Of a DNA stretch of 38,498 bases, positions 9,314-20,205 are shown piece by piece. The first letter of the stretch is position 1; each line of letters starts with the position of its first letter. A model generated the notes under the pieces. That model made no database searches. It saw only the letters and a program-made list of their open reading frames with translations, and was not told where the DNA came from. Source of the DNA: Betaproteobacteria bacterium HGW-Betaproteobacteria-4 (GTDB lineage Bacteria > Pseudomonadota > Gammaproteobacteria > Burkholderiales > Rhodocyclaceae); the NCBI GenBank assembly GCA_002840785.1, contig PHCH01000050.1, positions 1 to 38,498 on the forward strand, given 5' to 3'. A program made the translations under genes and the position numbers.

Positions 9314-9679
9314 ATGCCTGTTAAAAACATTCTGGTTGTCGACGATTCGCCCACCGAGCGATTTTTTACCGTCGATGTGCTGACCAAGGCCGGCTATCAG
9401 GTAAGCACGGCCGAAACTGGCGAGGAGGGTATCGCCATTGCCAAGGCGACCAAGCCCGATCTGATCCTCATGGATGTCGTGATGCCCGGCCTGAACGGCT
9501 ATCAGGCCACGCGCACCCTGACCCGCGATGAAGAAACCAAAAATATCCCGATCATCGTCTGCACTACCAAGGGGCAGGAAACCGACAAGATCTGGGGCTT
9601 GCGTCAGGGCGCAGTTGACTACCTCGTCAAGCCGCTGATTCCGGAAGAATTGCTGCAACGAATAGCCGCTCTGCCGTAA
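9314..9679 (+). CDS. pilH: Twitching-motility response regulator PilH
   Basis: Intact single-domain receiver of 121 aa, the second CheY-like protein of the Pil-Chp chemosensory pathway, expected to modulate type IV pilus extension and retraction. The acidic pocket is ILVVDDSPTERFF (residues 6-18). The phospho-acceptor is D54 in LILMDVVMPG, T86-T87 lie in CTTKGQETD, and the conserved lysine is in YLVKPL. Fourteen bases separate it from pilG, and an AGGGAGAG purine run precedes its ATG. pilI follows after 5 bases, so the genes are co-transcribed. Confidence 0.94.
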   Translation: MPVKNILVVDDSPTERFFTVDVLTKAGYQVSTAETGEEGIAIAKATKPDLILMDVVMPGLNGYQATRTLTRDEETKNIPIIVCTTKGQETDKIWGLRQGAVDYLVKPLIPEELLQRIAALP

Positions 9680-9684
9680 TCCAG

Positions 9685-10197
9685 ATGGCCCGGAAAACCA
9701 GCCTTCGTGATTTTCAGGAATATCTGGCGACGCGTCTGAGCAATGCGGCCAAGGGCAAGGGATCGTCTTCCTGGCTCGGTATCGAAGCCGGCGGCGAAGC
9801 CTGGCTGGTCGATCTGTCGGATGGCGGCGAGATCGTCCAGGCCTCCCAGTTGGCGTCGGTCCCAATGACCCGCCCATGGTTCGCCGGCATCGCCAATATT
9901 CGTGGCAACCTGCATGCAGTCAGCGATTTTTCGCTCTTTCGCGGCGGTCCGCCGATTGTCCAGAATGCCAACGCCCGCCTGCTGCTCATCGGCGCGCGTC
10001 ATGGCGTCAATGCCGCGCTGCTCGTTTCGCGCATGCTGGGGCTGAAAAACCCCGAAGATTTCACCGCAGAACCGGCCGATGTTTCGATGCCGACCTGGGG
10101 TAAACAGCGTTTTGCCGATACGCAGGGGAAAATCTGGCACAAGCTCTCGGTGCGCGAACTGCTCGCCGATCAGGATTTCATGAATATCGGGGTTTGA
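9685..10197 (+). CDS. pilI: CheW-like adaptor PilI
   Basis: Cytoplasmic CheW-domain protein of 170 aa that should link the receptor PilJ to the kinase ChpA. The CheW-like pattern is visible: WLGIEAGGEAWLVDL (about residues 30-44), then the conserved RPWFAGIANIRGNLHAVSDFSLF segment (about 73-95), and the second half with RLLLIGARHGVNAALLVSRMLGL. It lies between pilH (5 bp) and pilJ (38 bp), the order found in Pseudomonas and most betaproteobacteria. It is intact, unlike its neighbours on both sides. Confidence 0.9.
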   Translation: MARKTSLRDFQEYLATRLSNAAKGKGSSSWLGIEAGGEAWLVDLSDGGEIVQASQLASVPMTRPWFAGIANIRGNLHAVSDFSLFRGGPPIVQNANARLLLIGARHGVNAALLVSRMLGLKNPEDFTAEPADVSMPTWGKQRFADTQGKIWHKLSVRELLADQDFMNIGV

Positions 10198-10235
10198 CAG
10201 AGGGCTTTCGCCCCAGCCCCAAGTGGAGGATTTCC

Positions 10236-11855
10236 ATGGCTTTCAGCTTCAAGCTTCCGAGTATCGGCCAAGGTGGCTCATCGGCCCAGATGACCGTTTC
10301 GACAGGGATGGCAGTGAGCAAAACCCCGTTGCCCGGGTTCCTCGCCGGGCAGCCTGTCGTGCAGCAAATGAAGATACTGGGCGGCATTTTCGTCGCCTTG
10401 CTCTTGCTGATCGCCGGTGTCGTTTTTCACGACAGTCGCGAATCGACCCATAACACGGCTTACATCGCAGCCTCGGGCGAAATGCGTATGCTTTCGCAGC
10501 GATTGGCCAAGGCTTCGTCGCTCGCCCTGCAGGGCAACGTGGTGGCTTTCGGACAATTGAAGGAATCCCGCGAAACCTTCGGCAAGCTGTTCGACCAGCT
10601 TTCGAACGGGGGTGAGATCGGCGGCGTCAGCGTTCCGGCTTCGCCCGACAGTGTTCGGCCGCAACTCGAGACACTGGGGCAGCGTTGGGAAACGACCGAC
10701 AAGGACGCCGATACCGTGATCGCCCAGGAAGCGAACCTCGTTGCGCTGGGCAAGAACGTGGCCACCATCGACAGCAAGAATTCGGCGATGCTTGAGCTGA
10801 CGGAGCAACTGGCGACCCTGAAGCTGCAGGCCGGTGCGTCATCGCGGGAGATTGCTTCGTCCAGCCAACTGGTCATGCTGACCCAGCGGATTGCCAAGAA
10901 TGCTTCTGCCCTACTCGTCGGTGACGAAATCAGTCCCGAGGTGGCCTTCCTGCTCGGCAAGGATACCAACGCTTTCCGCGATATTCTGGGAGCCCTGAGC
11001 AAGGGAGGCAACGACGCCGACAGCCGTGCCAAGCTCGATAGCCTGGAAGCGGCATTCAAGGAGTATCAGGGAGCGGTTTCCAGCATTCTCGGCAACATGC
11101 AGCCGCTGGTCCTCTCCAAACAAGCCGGTTCGCGGATTTTCCGCGAGAGCGAGGATCTGCTGAAAGCCACCGACGATCTGGCCCTGGGTTATCAACAGGG
11201 ACTGAGCGAGCGCGGCATCTATGTGGTCTTGCTGATTTCGCTGACCTTGCTGGCACTGGCCACGCTTGCCCTGCTGGCCAAGATTTATCTCGACGATACG
11301 GGGCGCCGCGCGGCCGATGCAGAAGAGCAGCGCCACGCCTCGGAGCAGACCAACCGTGAAAACCAGGACGCCATTCTGCGTCTGATGAACGAACTGGGCG
11401 ACTTGGCTGACGGCGACCTGACGGTGACTGCGACCGTTAGCGAAAACATCACGGGCGCCATTGCCGATTCGATCAACTACACCATTGAAGAACTGCGCGT
11501 GCTGGTCGGTCGTATCAACGACGCGGCGAACCGGGTGACGGCAGCAACCGAAATCGCCCGCCAGACCTCGGCTGAACTGCTCGATGCGGCGGAGCGGCAA
11601 TCGTCTGAAATTCAGGAGGCTGGTCAGTCTGCGCTGGAAATGGCGCGTTCGATGTCCGAGGTTTCCGACAACGCGTCGGAGTCTGCCCAGGTTGCCCGAC
11701 AGTCGCTGCAGGCTGCCGAAAAAGGTACGCTGGCCGTGCAGGATTCGATCAAGGGCATGAACGAAATTCGCAACCAGATTCAGGAAACCTCGAAGCGCCG
11801 AACAGACCAACGTGCTGGCGCTGAACGCCGCCATTCAGGCCGCGTCGGCTGGTGA
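10236..11855 (+). pseudogene. pilJ: Methyl-accepting chemotaxis protein PilJ, N-terminal part up to a frameshift
   Basis: Membrane receptor of the Pil-Chp pathway. ATG 10236 is preceded by GGAGGA. A first membrane helix (about residues 47-65, ILGGIFVALLLLIAGVVF) is followed by a periplasmic PilJ sensor region with two related helical repeats (MRMLSQRLAKASSLALQG and SQLVMLTQRIAKNASALLVG). A second membrane helix (about 331-350), a HAMP-like segment and the first half of the signalling coiled coil come next. After QIQETSKR (about 11798) the frame breaks and the next bases encode the receptor tip in another frame. About 20 residues (a length ≡2 mod 3) of the strongly conserved segment before [13 protein letters not shown] are missing. 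The residues after KR up to 11855 are out-of-frame junk. Confidence 0.85.
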
Positions 11856-12282
11856 TGCGGGGCGTGGCTTTACCGTGGTTGCCGAGGAAGTGCAGCGCCT
11901 GGCCGAACGTTCCGGTGAGGCAACGAAGCAGATTGCGGCGATTGTGAAGACCATTCAGACCGACACTCAGGATGCGGTGTCCGCCATGGAGCAATCGACC
12001 CGCGGTGTGGTCGAGGGGGCCAAGCTGTCCGATGCGGCCGGTCAGGCGCTCTCGGAGATTGGCGACGTGTCGCGCAATCTGGCTGACCTGATTCAGAGCA
12101 TCTCAACGTCAACCCAGGATCAGGCGGATTCGGCTACCCAGGTGGCGCGCCTGATGCAGGACATCCTGCATGTAACGGAACAGACGACGGCCGGTACGCA
12201 GCGCACGGCGCAGGCGGTCGATGAACTGACCTCGCTGGCTTCCGAACTCAAGGGATCGGTTGCCGGCTTCAAGGTCGACTGA
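11797..12282 (+). pseudogene. pilJ: PilJ, C-terminal signalling fragment after the frameshift
   Basis: Continuation of pilJ in a different frame. It starts with [25 protein letters not shown], the hairpin tip of bacterial chemoreceptors that contacts the kinase and adaptor, and continues [20 protein letters not shown] down the return helix to a terminal GFKVD. An in-frame GTG at 11812 exists but this fragment is not a separate gene. Together with the first part the intact protein would be about 700 aa. It ends 18 bases before the ATG of chpA. Confidence 0.85.
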
Positions 12283-12300
12283 CGACGAACGCGAGAGACT

Positions 12301-15300
12301 ATGAACGCGGCAACGGAATTTGATTTGGGCCCGCTGACGTGGGTCAAGGGCGAAATTGATCTGGCCTTGCAACGCGCCGAGCAGGCGCTCGACGAGTAGT
12401 TCACCAGGTGCATGGCGCACTGGCCATGGTCGGTCTGGAAGGGGTCACCCTGCTGACCGATTCAACCGAGTCCTTGCTTGCCGGAATGGAGGAGGATCGG
12501 TTGCCATCCGGTGACGCTGCCGTCACGGTCCTGCGCCAGACGCTGCACGCCCTGCGTCAGTATCTCGACGATCTCATGGCTGGCGAGCCCAACCACCCGC
12601 TCGTCCTGCTGCCTGTCTATCAGGCGCTGGAGGCGGCGCGTGGACTGCCTGGCGCGCATCCCTGCGACCTGTTTTACCCGGATCTTTCGCGTCGTCCGCC
12701 GAAACGCGAAGGCGATGTTCCCGTCCTTGATGCGGAGCAGTTGTTGCGCACGCTCAAGGTAAAGCGGATGCAGTTCCAGAAAGGCCTGCTGCGTTTGTTG
12801 CGCGATCCGGCGGATGCCGAACCCGGTCGCCGCATGATGCGCGAGGCCATAGCAGCCATCGAGGCGGTCCAGCCAACGCCGGCGGCCCGCTCGTTCTGGT
12901 GGATTTCGCTGGGTGTCCTCGATGCCCTGGCCGATCCAGTACTCGGTGCCGATCCTTCGTCGCGCCAGCTGTGTTCCCGTATCGATGCCCAGATCCGCCG
13001 TCTGGTTGGCGGATCAAGCAATGTGGCCGAGCGTGTTCTGCGTGAGTCGCTTTATTACATCGCCCAGGCGCCGGCCGACCTGAGCCCGGGGATTGCCGAG
13101 ATTCAGTCGGTTTTCAGCCTGCCCGATTTGTTGCCCAGCCCTGCCGACCAGGTGGCGCAGCTTCCCTACCATGGCGAGTTGCGCAAATTGCGCGAGGCGC
13201 TGGCCGCAGTCGAAGAGTTGTGGGGGCGTTTTTGTACCGGCAATACGGGTAGCCTGCCTGGCTTTGCCGACAATGCGCGTACCTGCGCCCAACTGACCGA
13301 GCAAATCGGACAAACCGATCTCAAACGACTTGGTCAGGGCTTGGGGGCCATTGCCAACTGGTTGTCCGAAGATTCTTCCCGTTTCAATGATGGCGTGGCC
13401 ATGGAAGTCGCCACCACCATTCTGCTTCTCGAGAATGCGCAGGAAAACTTCCGGCGCCTGGGTACCGATTTTGCGCAACAGGTCGACCTCATGGTCGCTC
13501 GTCTCTACGCCTGCATTGCCGGGCGGCCTGCCGCCGACGACGAGGGCATTCCGCTGCTCGATGAAATGACCCGGCGGGCGCAGGAAAAATTGCTGATCGG
13601 CCAGGTGGGGCGCGAAATCCAGAACAATCTGGCCCAGATCGAACAGGCCCTTGACGGATTTTTCCGCGACCCGGCCAAGGCGCACGATCTTGCCCAGCTC
13701 GACAACCCGATCAAGCAGATCAGCGGTGCGCTGGCCATGCTCGGTCATTTTGGCGCCGTCAATTACCTCAAGGAATGTGCTGCTCGGATCCGGCAGTTTG
13801 CGCAGCCGGATTATCAGCCGGTGAGCGAGGATTTCGAGGCGGTGGCCGACGAATTGTCGATGCTCGGTTTCTTTGTGGACTCCCTGCAAAATGGCGAAAC
13901 CGATTTCGATGCCTTCGTCCGCCGCATGGCCGGCGGCGCATCGGATGAAGCGGCGCCTGAGCACGATGAATCCCCGGCGGCGCCGACCGTCGAAGCGCTG
14001 CTCACCCAGCAGGCGCGCGACATGCAGGCCCTGGCCGATGCCCTCAAGGAGGCACCGCAGGACGCCCGCCTGCACGATGAGCTCAAGCAGAATCTGCAGG
14101 ACATCCAGAAAGATGCCGATCTGGTGGCCAACCGCGAACTCGGCGAATCGGCCAAGGCGGCGCTCGCCGCCCTGCAGTCCGGCGTCGAGGTTGACGCGGC
14201 CTTGTCCGGACTCAAGCCGCAGGCCCCGGATGCCCCGGCGCCATCGGCCGAAACCCTGCAGCTGGCCGAGTCGAGCCACGAAGAGATCGACGCCGAACTG
14301 CTCGCCATCTTCCTCGAAGAAGCCAACGAAGTGCTGGCTACCATCGACGAACAGAAAGCCGTGCTGGCCGCTACGCCTGACAATGTCGAGGCACTGACCA
14401 CCGTTCGCCGTTCCATGCACACCCTGAAAGGTAGCGGCCGCATGGTCGGCCTCAAGGATCTCGGCGAAGCGGCCTGGGAACTGGAGCAGACGCTCAACCT
14501 CTGGCTGCGTCAGGACACGGCGGTCACGCCGGATCTCCAGCGCATGATCGACGATGCGCACGTCCTGTTCTCGGACTGGGTCCTGCATCTCGAATCCGCT
14601 CAGGGGGCGGCGCCGGATCCGTCGGCGCTGGTTGCGCTGGCGGCACGGCTGCGCGGTGTTGAAGTTCCGGTCGCCGCAACGCCGGCGCCGGTCGTCGACA
14701 GCGCCCCGCTGGCGGTCGAGCCTGTCGAACTGCCAGCGATCGAGTCGCCTGAGGAGGCGCCGGAGCCGCTCGAAGAATCGAGCGAGGCCTTGCCGGCAGT
14801 TGAAGAGATCGCCGATTTTGCCATCGAACTTCCCGAACTCGAGAGTGGCCTGGAAACCAGCGATGAGCCGGAACTGGCGCCGGAAGTCATCGACCTTCCC
14901 GCCTTGCCTGGCGACGAAGAGGCTTTTGCCGAGCCTGAGCCGCTGGAAGAACAGCCGGAAGAGCCGGTGCTACGGTCAACGCCGGAAAACGAGCAAATTT
15001 CAAATGCGCCGCCAGAGCCGCCAGAGCCGCCAGAGCCGGCCAGTGAGGCGCCGACGCTGTACGACATCTTCCGCGAAGAGGCCCGCGGGCACCTGCAGAC
15101 GCTGGTTGACAGCTACGCCGTCATCGATGCCGATCCGTCGGCCCCGACCACATTCGAAATGACCCGCGCCGCCCACACCCTGGGCGGCATTGCGGCAACA
15201 GTTGGCATCATGCCGCTGCACCGCCTCGCCGTCGCCCTCGAGCACACCCTGCTGCGACGCGATGCATCGGGCCAGGCAGAAAGCATCGAAGGCATCGAAA

Positions 15301-16574
15301 CCGTTCGTCAGGCCATCATCACGCTCGAAGACATGTTCGCTGGCCTGGCCCAGCAGCGTTCGCCGGACGAACAGGTGCAACTGATCGCCGCGCTCGAGGA
15401 TGTATTTCATGCCCCGCTGCCCGCCGATGAGCCGGCCCCGGCCGGCGCCGAGATTATCGAGTTGCCGGGGCGGCCGGCGGATGCGCTCGAAACTGCCGTC
15501 GAGGCGGTCACCATCGCACCAGCACCCACCTTGCCGCTGCTCAACGACGAGCTCGACGAACAACTGCTGCCCATCTTCCTCGAGGAAGCCGTCGATCTGA
15601 CGCGCGACCTGACCAGCCAGGTCCGTGCCTGGCGCAGCGACCCGGCCGGAGACGCGGCGCCGCACGCGATTGCCCGTCTGCTGCATACCTTCAAGGGCAG
15701 CGCCCGCATGGCCGGGGCGATGAATCTGGGTGAGGCCACTCACCAGCTTGAAGCCAGGCTCGAAGAGGCGGTGCGCGCGGGCCATGTGACGCCGGCTTTC
15801 ATCGATGAAATCGAAAGCGGTTGCGATGTACTCGACCAGGCTGTCGAACGCCTGCGTGCCGGTCCCCAGGAACCGGTCGTGGCGGAGACGGCGGAAGGGG
15901 TGGCGGGTGCCGCCCAAGCGGCGAGCCCATCGCCGACCACGGCCGAGGCCGAAGAGTCCGATAGCGAAGCGGGTGGTCAGCGGGCAACGCTGCGTGTCCG
16001 TGCCGACCTCATCGACCGTCTGGTCAGCGAAGCTGGCGAATTGTCGATTGCCCGCACGCGGATTGAGGGCGAGATGCGCAGCCTCAAAGGCTCGCTGCTT
16101 GAACTGACCGAAAATGTCATTCGTCTGCGCCGCCAGTTGCGCGAAATCGAAATCCAGGCCGAGTCGCAGATCCAGGCGCGTGTCGCCCAGACGCCGGAGA
16201 ACGAGGCCGATTTCGACCCGCTCGAACTCGACCGCTTCACCCGCTTCCAGGAGCTGACCCGCTTCATGGCTGAGTCGGTCAACGACGTGGCGACCGTGCA
16301 GCAGAGTCTGCTCAAGAACCTCGACGATGCCAATGCTGCGATTCTTGCCCAGTCGCGCCTCAATCGCAGCCTCCAGCAGGAACTCATGGGCGTGCGCATG
16401 GTGCCGTTCAACAGCCAGACCGAGCGCCTCTACCGCATCGTCCGGCAGACCGCCAAGGAAGTCGGCAAGCGGGCCAATCTGGACATCGTCGGCGGCCAGG
16501 TCGATATCGACCGTTCGGTGCTCGACAAGATGCTGGCGCGAAATCGTTATCAAGCTGTCGCAGGAAGGCAATGA
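12301..16574 (+). pseudogene. chpA: ChpA/PilL hybrid chemotaxis histidine kinase, N-terminal and Hpt part (two breaks)
   Basis: Large CheA-type kinase of the Pil-Chp pathway. The true start is ATG 12301 (NAATEFDLGPLTWVKGEIDL), but a stop (TAG 12397) comes after ALDE. The coding frame resumes about 12399 as HQVHGALAMVGLEGVTLL, so a short segment (length ≡1 mod 3) is missing. The long frame from 12408 holds several HPt modules. Three have clear phospho-histidines: H671 (MHTLKGSGRM), H923 (AHTLGGIAAT) and H1093 (LHTFKGSARM), numbered from 12408. A proline/glutamate-rich linker (about 765-880) precedes the dimerisation and early catalytic region (LRVRADLIDRLVSEAGELSIAR). After SVLDKMLA (about 16538) the frame breaks again and roughly 30 residues are lost, including the ATP-binding N-box (expected RNA-x-x-HG). 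Confidence 0.87.
14970..14981 (-). repeat. Dispersed 12-bp motif, copy 4 (inside chpA linker)
   Basis: CTACGGTCAACG on plus, one mismatch to consensus. It is followed by CCGGAAAACGAGCAAATTTC, which keeps the two A/T tracts. It encodes LRSTPE in the low-complexity acidic/proline-rich linker of ChpA. Confidence 0.8.
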
Positions 16575-17703
16575 AATCATTCTTGCCATGAGCGACGACG
16601 GCAAGGGGCTGGACGGTGACCGCATCCGCGCCCGGGCCGAGGCCATGGGCCTGCTCCAGCCGGGGCAGGCGGCGGACGAAGCCAAGCTGTTCGATTTCAT
16701 CTTCCAGCCCGGTTTCTCGACGGCAGCCGAAGTGACCCAGCTGTCCGGCCGCGGCGTCGGCATGGACGTCGTCAAGACCGAGGTCGGCGAGATCGGCGGG
16801 CGCATCGAAATCCAGTCGCAACCCGGCCAGGGATCCACTTTCCGCCTCTACCTGCCGCTCACGCTGGCGGTAACGCAGACCCTGCTCGTTCGTGTCGGCA
16901 GCCATCTTTATGCCGTGCCGTCGACGATGATCGAACAGGTCAAGGAAATGAAGGAAAAGGCCCTCGCCGCCGTGCGCGAAAAGGGCGAGGTCGAGTGGCA
17001 GGGCAATCGTTATCCCTTCCATTTCCTGCCGCACCTGCTCGGCGATCTGGAGGCCGTGCCCGAGGCGCATCGCCAGTACTGGGTATTGCTCTTGCGCTCG
17101 GGCTCACAGCGGGTCGGCGTTCTCGTCGATGAACTCCGGGGCAACCAGGAAGTCGTCGTCAAGAACATCGGCGCCCAGCTCGCCCGCGTCGTCGGCATTG
17201 CCGGCGCCACGGTGCTTGGCGACGGCAAGGTCGTGCTGATCCTCAACCCGGTGGCGCTGGCCAGCCGGACGACGGTTTCCCACGCCCATGCCGCGGTGCC
17301 CGCCATGCTGGCGCCGGTGATTGCGGACGCGGTCAGCCAGCCGACCGTCATGGTTGTCGACGATTCGCTGACTGTGCGCAAGATCACCAGCCGCCTGCTC
17401 ATGCGCGAGGGCTATCAGGTCATTCTGGCCAAGGATGGTGTCGATGCGCTCGAGCAACTGGTCGAGGTGACGCCGGATGTCATCCTCTCCGACATCGAAA
17501 TGCCGCGCATGGACGGCTTCGATCTGGTCCGCAACCTGCGCGCCGATGCTCGCCTGAGTCGCTTGCCGGTGATCATGATTACCTCGCGGACGGCCGACAA
17601 GCACCGCAACTACGCGCTCGAAATCGGCGCCAATCATTACCTCGGCAAGCCTTACGACGAGGCGGAGTTGCTTGGTCTGGTGGCCGGGTATTGCAAAAAA
17701 TAG
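16540..17703 (+). pseudogene. chpA: ChpA, C-terminal ATPase, CheW and receiver part
   Basis: Remainder of chpA in the second frame, beginning EIVIKLSQEGNEIILAMSDD. It holds the G1 box (SDDGKGLD), the G2 region (GRGVGMDVVKTEVGEIGG), a CheW-like regulatory domain (from about 16860, TLAVTQTLLVRVG through NIGAQLARVVGIAGATVLGDG), and a C-terminal receiver. The receiver has PTVMVVDDSLTVRK and the phospho-acceptor aspartate in LSDIEMPRMDG (codon 17491-17493). The order kinase-CheW-REC after multiple HPt modules is that of ChpA/PilL. The piece begins 3' of the missing N-box. The gene ends 7 bp before a hairpin made from two inverted copies of the dispersed motif. Confidence 0.87.
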
Positions 17704-17710
17704 CCTGAAT

Positions 17711-17747
17711 TTCCGGTTGACCGTGGGATTCCTGCGGTCAACCGGGA
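17711..17747. terminator. Bidirectional terminator built from an inverted pair of the dispersed motif (copies 5 and 6)
   Basis: Between the convergent chpA and phrB genes, GGTTGACCGTGG (17715-17726) and CTGCGGTCAACC (17732-17743) face each other. CCGGTTGACCG pairs perfectly over 11 bp with CGGTCAACCGG, leaving an 11-nt loop (TGGGATTCCTG). T-rich sequence flanks one side (ATTT) and GAAAAA the other, so it can work for both strands. Each half is one mismatch from the consensus. Confidence 0.75.
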
Positions 17748-17754
17748 AAAAGCC

Positions 17755-19161
17755 CTATTTTTTAACTATGGCGTAGCGCGCCAACGTCTTTTCCCGGGCC
17801 GCTGCGTGATCGACTATCGGCGCCGGGTAATCCCGCCCGATCACCACGCCGATGCTTTCCTGCTCGCTGCGTCCCATTTGCCACGGTGCGTGAATATATT
17901 TGTTGGCAACTTTTGCCAGCTCGGGCACGTAGCGGCGGATGAACCTGCCGTCCGGGTCGAAGCGCTCGGACTGCGTCACCGGATTGAAAATGCGGAAATA
18001 CGGTTGTGCATCGCAGCCGGTCGACGCCGCCCATTGCCAGCCGCCGTTGTTGGCCGAAAGGTCGAAGTCGTTGAGCTGTTCGGCAAAGTAACGCTCGCCG
18101 AGCCGCCAGTCGATACCGAGATCCTTGCTCAGAAAAGAGGCGACGATCATGCGCAGCCGGTTGTGCATCCAGCCGCTGTGCTTGAGCTGGCGCATCGCCG
18201 CATCGACCAGTGGATAGCCGGTGCGCCCATCCTGCCAGGCGGCCAGGCCCGCCGGCCAGTCGTCCCAGCGCACGGCATCGTAGGCCGGCTTGAAAGCGCT
18301 GCCGACGACATGCGGAAAATGATCGAGGATCATGAAATAGAAGTCGCGCCAGATCAGCTCGTTGAGCCAGGTGCTGTCCCCGGCCTTCAGTGCCGTGCGG
18401 ACCAGTTCGCGGATGCCGATGGTGCCGAAGCGCAGATGCACCGACAGATAGGAAACGCCCTTGACCGCCGGGAAGTCACGCAGGGCGCCGTAGCGTTCGA
18501 TGCGCCCCTGACGAAAATCGTCCCACAGCTCGCGGGCGCCGCTCATGCCGGGGCGGATGCCCAGTTCGTCGAGGTCGGTCGGCGCGAAACCGAGCTCGAG
18601 CAGGGGCGGCACGCCCGCCGATTGACCGCCGGCGAACTGCCCGCGGCAAGGCCACTCGGCGCAGTCGGCTACGGTCAACCGCTTGAGCCAGGCATTTTTG
18701 TAGGGCGTGAACACCGAGAACGGATTGCCGGCCTGGGTCAGTACCTCGTTGCCGTCGAATACGGCCTGATCCTTGAAATCATGGAAGTCCACGCCCTCGC
18801 CGCGCAGCGCTTCGGCAACCCGCGCATCGCGCTGTTTGGCGGCCGGTTCGCAGTCACGGTTGGCATACACCGCCGACACGCCGAGTTGCCGGGCCAGGGC
18901 GGGGATTTCCTGGTCAGCCCGGCCATGGCGAACGATCAGCCCGCCACCGCTGGCGCGCAGGGCGGTATCGAGTTCGACCAGCGATTCACGAATGAACTGC
19001 ACCCGCCGGTCGTGTCGCGAAGGCAAGGCATCGAGGATGTCGCGGTCGAAAACAAAGACGCAATAAACCGCTTGCGCCTCAGCCAGCGCCGCGCTCAGGG
19101 CAGCGTGGTCATGGTCGCGCAGATCGCGGCGAAACCAGACGAGGGCTTTTTCTTTTTTCAT
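17755..19161 (-). CDS. phrB: Deoxyribodipyrimidine photo-lyase
   Basis: Light-driven repair enzyme that splits cyclobutane pyrimidine dimers, with FAD and an antenna chromophore; 468 aa, typical for the CPD class I photolyase/cryptochrome family. The N-terminal antenna domain starts [20 protein letters not shown]. The FAD-binding helical domain shows [45 protein letters not shown] (about residues 335-361), and [18 protein letters not shown] with the tryptophans of the electron-transfer path. It is divergent from yqgE with only 38 bp between the starts. A copy of the dispersed motif lies at 18669-18680 and encodes RLTVAD in a variable loop (about residues 159-164). Confidence 0.95.
   Translation of the reverse strand: MKKEKALVWFRRDLRDHDHAALSAALAEAQAVYCVFVFDRDILDALPSRHDRRVQFIRESLVELDTALRASGGGLIVRHGRADQEIPALARQLGVSAVYANRDCEPAAKQRDARVAEALRGEGVDFHDFKDQAVFDGNEVLTQAGNPFSVFTPYKNAWLKRLTVADCAEWPCRGQFAGGQSAGVPPLLELGFAPTDLDELGIRPGMSGARELWDDFRQGRIERYGALRDFPAVKGVSYLSVHLRFGTIGIRELVRTALKAGDSTWLNELIWRDFYFMILDHFPHVVGSAFKPAYDAVRWDDWPAGLAAWQDGRTGYPLVDAAMRQLKHSGWMHNRLRMIVASFLSKDLGIDWRLGERYFAEQLNDFDLSANNGGWQWAASTGCDAQPYFRIFNPVTQSERFDPDGRFIRRYVPELAKVANKYIHAPWQMGRSEQESIGVVIGRDYPAPIVDHAAAREKTLARYAIVKK
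18669..18680 (-). repeat. Dispersed 12-bp motif, copy 7 (inside phrB)
   Basis: Exact copy on the minus strand (CTACGGTCAACC on plus), in frame with phrB (RLTVA). The flanking A/T tracts are weak here, though an ATTTTTG run lies about 15 bp downstream on plus. Confidence 0.85.
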
Positions 19162-19199
19162 GGTTGGTTTGTACCCTCCCGACGATTAAAATTCCAGCC

Positions 19200-19760
19200 A
19201 TGGACAACGTCAACCTGACCGACAACTTCCTCATCGCCATGCCGACGCTGGAAGACCCCTATTTCTCCAATTCCCTGATCTACATTTGCGAACACAACGC
19301 GAACGGGGCGCTGGGGATTATTGTCAATCGTCCAATCGACATGAACCTGGCCGGCCTGTTCGACAAGATCGACATCAAGCTGGCGGCGGAAAACCTTGCC
19401 GACCTGCCGGTCTATTTCGGTGGCCCGGTCCAGCTTGATCGCGGCTTCGTCCTGCACCGTCCGATCGGCCACTGGCAGTCCACGCTGGCCGTGAACAGCG
19501 AGGTCGGCCTGACCAGCTCGCGCGACGTGCTCAACTCCGTGGGCAGCGCCGGCTTGCCGGCCGAGATCATCGTCACGCTCGGCTACTCGGGCTGGGATGC
19601 CGGTCAGCTGGAAGAGGAACTGGCGCAAAATTCCTGGTTGACCGTGCCGGCCATGGCCGAAATCCTCTTCGACCTGCCGCCGGAAGAACGCCTGCCGGCC
19701 GCTATGCAAAAGCTTGGCATCAGCTTTACCCAGCTCTCCGACGTGGCCGGTCACGCATGA
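19200..19760 (+). CDS. yqgE: YqgE/AlgH family protein (UPF0301)
   Basis: Conserved cytoplasmic protein of 186 aa whose biochemical role is unsettled; it is found next to yqgF/ruvX in many proteobacteria, as here. The start ATG 19200 gives the canonical N-terminus [41 protein letters not shown]. The second signature, [15 protein letters not shown], is at about residues 74-88, and [24 protein letters not shown] near 126-149. It is first in the yqgE-ruvX-pyrR-pyrB-pyrC' run. A TTAAAAT box lies within the 38 bp between the divergent phrB and yqgE starts. The stretch encoding SWLTVP contains a weak 10/12 match to the dispersed motif (19636-19647), explained by normal family sequence. Confidence 0.93.
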   Translation: MDNVNLTDNFLIAMPTLEDPYFSNSLIYICEHNANGALGIIVNRPIDMNLAGLFDKIDIKLAAENLADLPVYFGGPVQLDRGFVLHRPIGHWQSTLAVNSEVGLTSSRDVLNSVGSAGLPAEIIVTLGYSGWDAGQLEEELAQNSWLTVPAMAEILFDLPPEERLPAAMQKLGISFTQLSDVAGHA

Positions 19761-19776
19761 GCGGATTCGTTCGCTG

Positions 19777-20205
19777 ATGGGCACTGTCCTCGCCTTCGAC
19801 TTTGGCGAAAAGCGCATCGGTGTGGCCACCGGCGAGACCCTGCTCGGTACGGCCCACCCGCTGACCACCATTCATGCCGAATCCAACGACGACCGGTTTG
19901 CCGCCATTGGCAAGCTCATTGCCGAATGGCAGCCGGAGCAACTGGTCGTCGGTCTGCCCTGCCACATCGACGGCACGCCGCATGAAATGACCCGGCTGGC
20001 CACCAAGTTCGCCGAGCGTCTCAAGCGCCGTTACAAACTCCCGGTCGGTTTCGCCGACGAACGCCTGACCTCGGTCGACGCCGAAACCCGCCTGCGCGAA
20101 ACCGGTCGCAACAGCAAATCCGCCAAGCCGCTGCTCGATGCCGTGGCCGCCCAACTCATCCTTCAAACCTGGTTCGAAAGCCCGCACCATGTCACCCCAG
20201 CCTGA
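19777..20205 (+). CDS. ruvX: Putative pre-16S rRNA nuclease / Holliday junction resolvase homologue
   Basis: RNase H-fold protein (YqgF/RuvX), 142 aa, implicated in 16S rRNA 5'-end maturation. ATG 19777 starts MGTVLAFDFGEKRIGVATGE with the first catalytic aspartate in FDFG. The middle has EQLVVGLPCHIDGTPHEM and the end DERLTSVDAETRLRETGRN and LLDAVAAQLILQTW, the other acidic positions of the family. The upstream yqgE stop is 16 bp away. The 3' end overlaps the pyrR start by 17 bases, so the genes are translationally coupled. Confidence 0.92.
   Translation: MGTVLAFDFGEKRIGVATGETLLGTAHPLTTIHAESNDDRFAAIGKLIAEWQPEQLVVGLPCHIDGTPHEMTRLATKFAERLKRRYKLPVGFADERLTSVDAETRLRETGRNSKSAKPLLDAVAAQLILQTWFESPHHVTPA

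Noticed and set aside
15000-16838. Minus-strand open frame of 612 codons opposite chpA
   Set aside because: Antisense shadow of chpA in GC-rich sequence; R/G/H-rich translation without any domain, while the plus strand encodes clear HPt and kinase motifs.
19636-19647. Further motif copy GGTTGACCGTGC in yqgE
   Set aside because: Only 10 of 12 match and the codons are the usual family sequence (NxWLTxP), so it is not counted.
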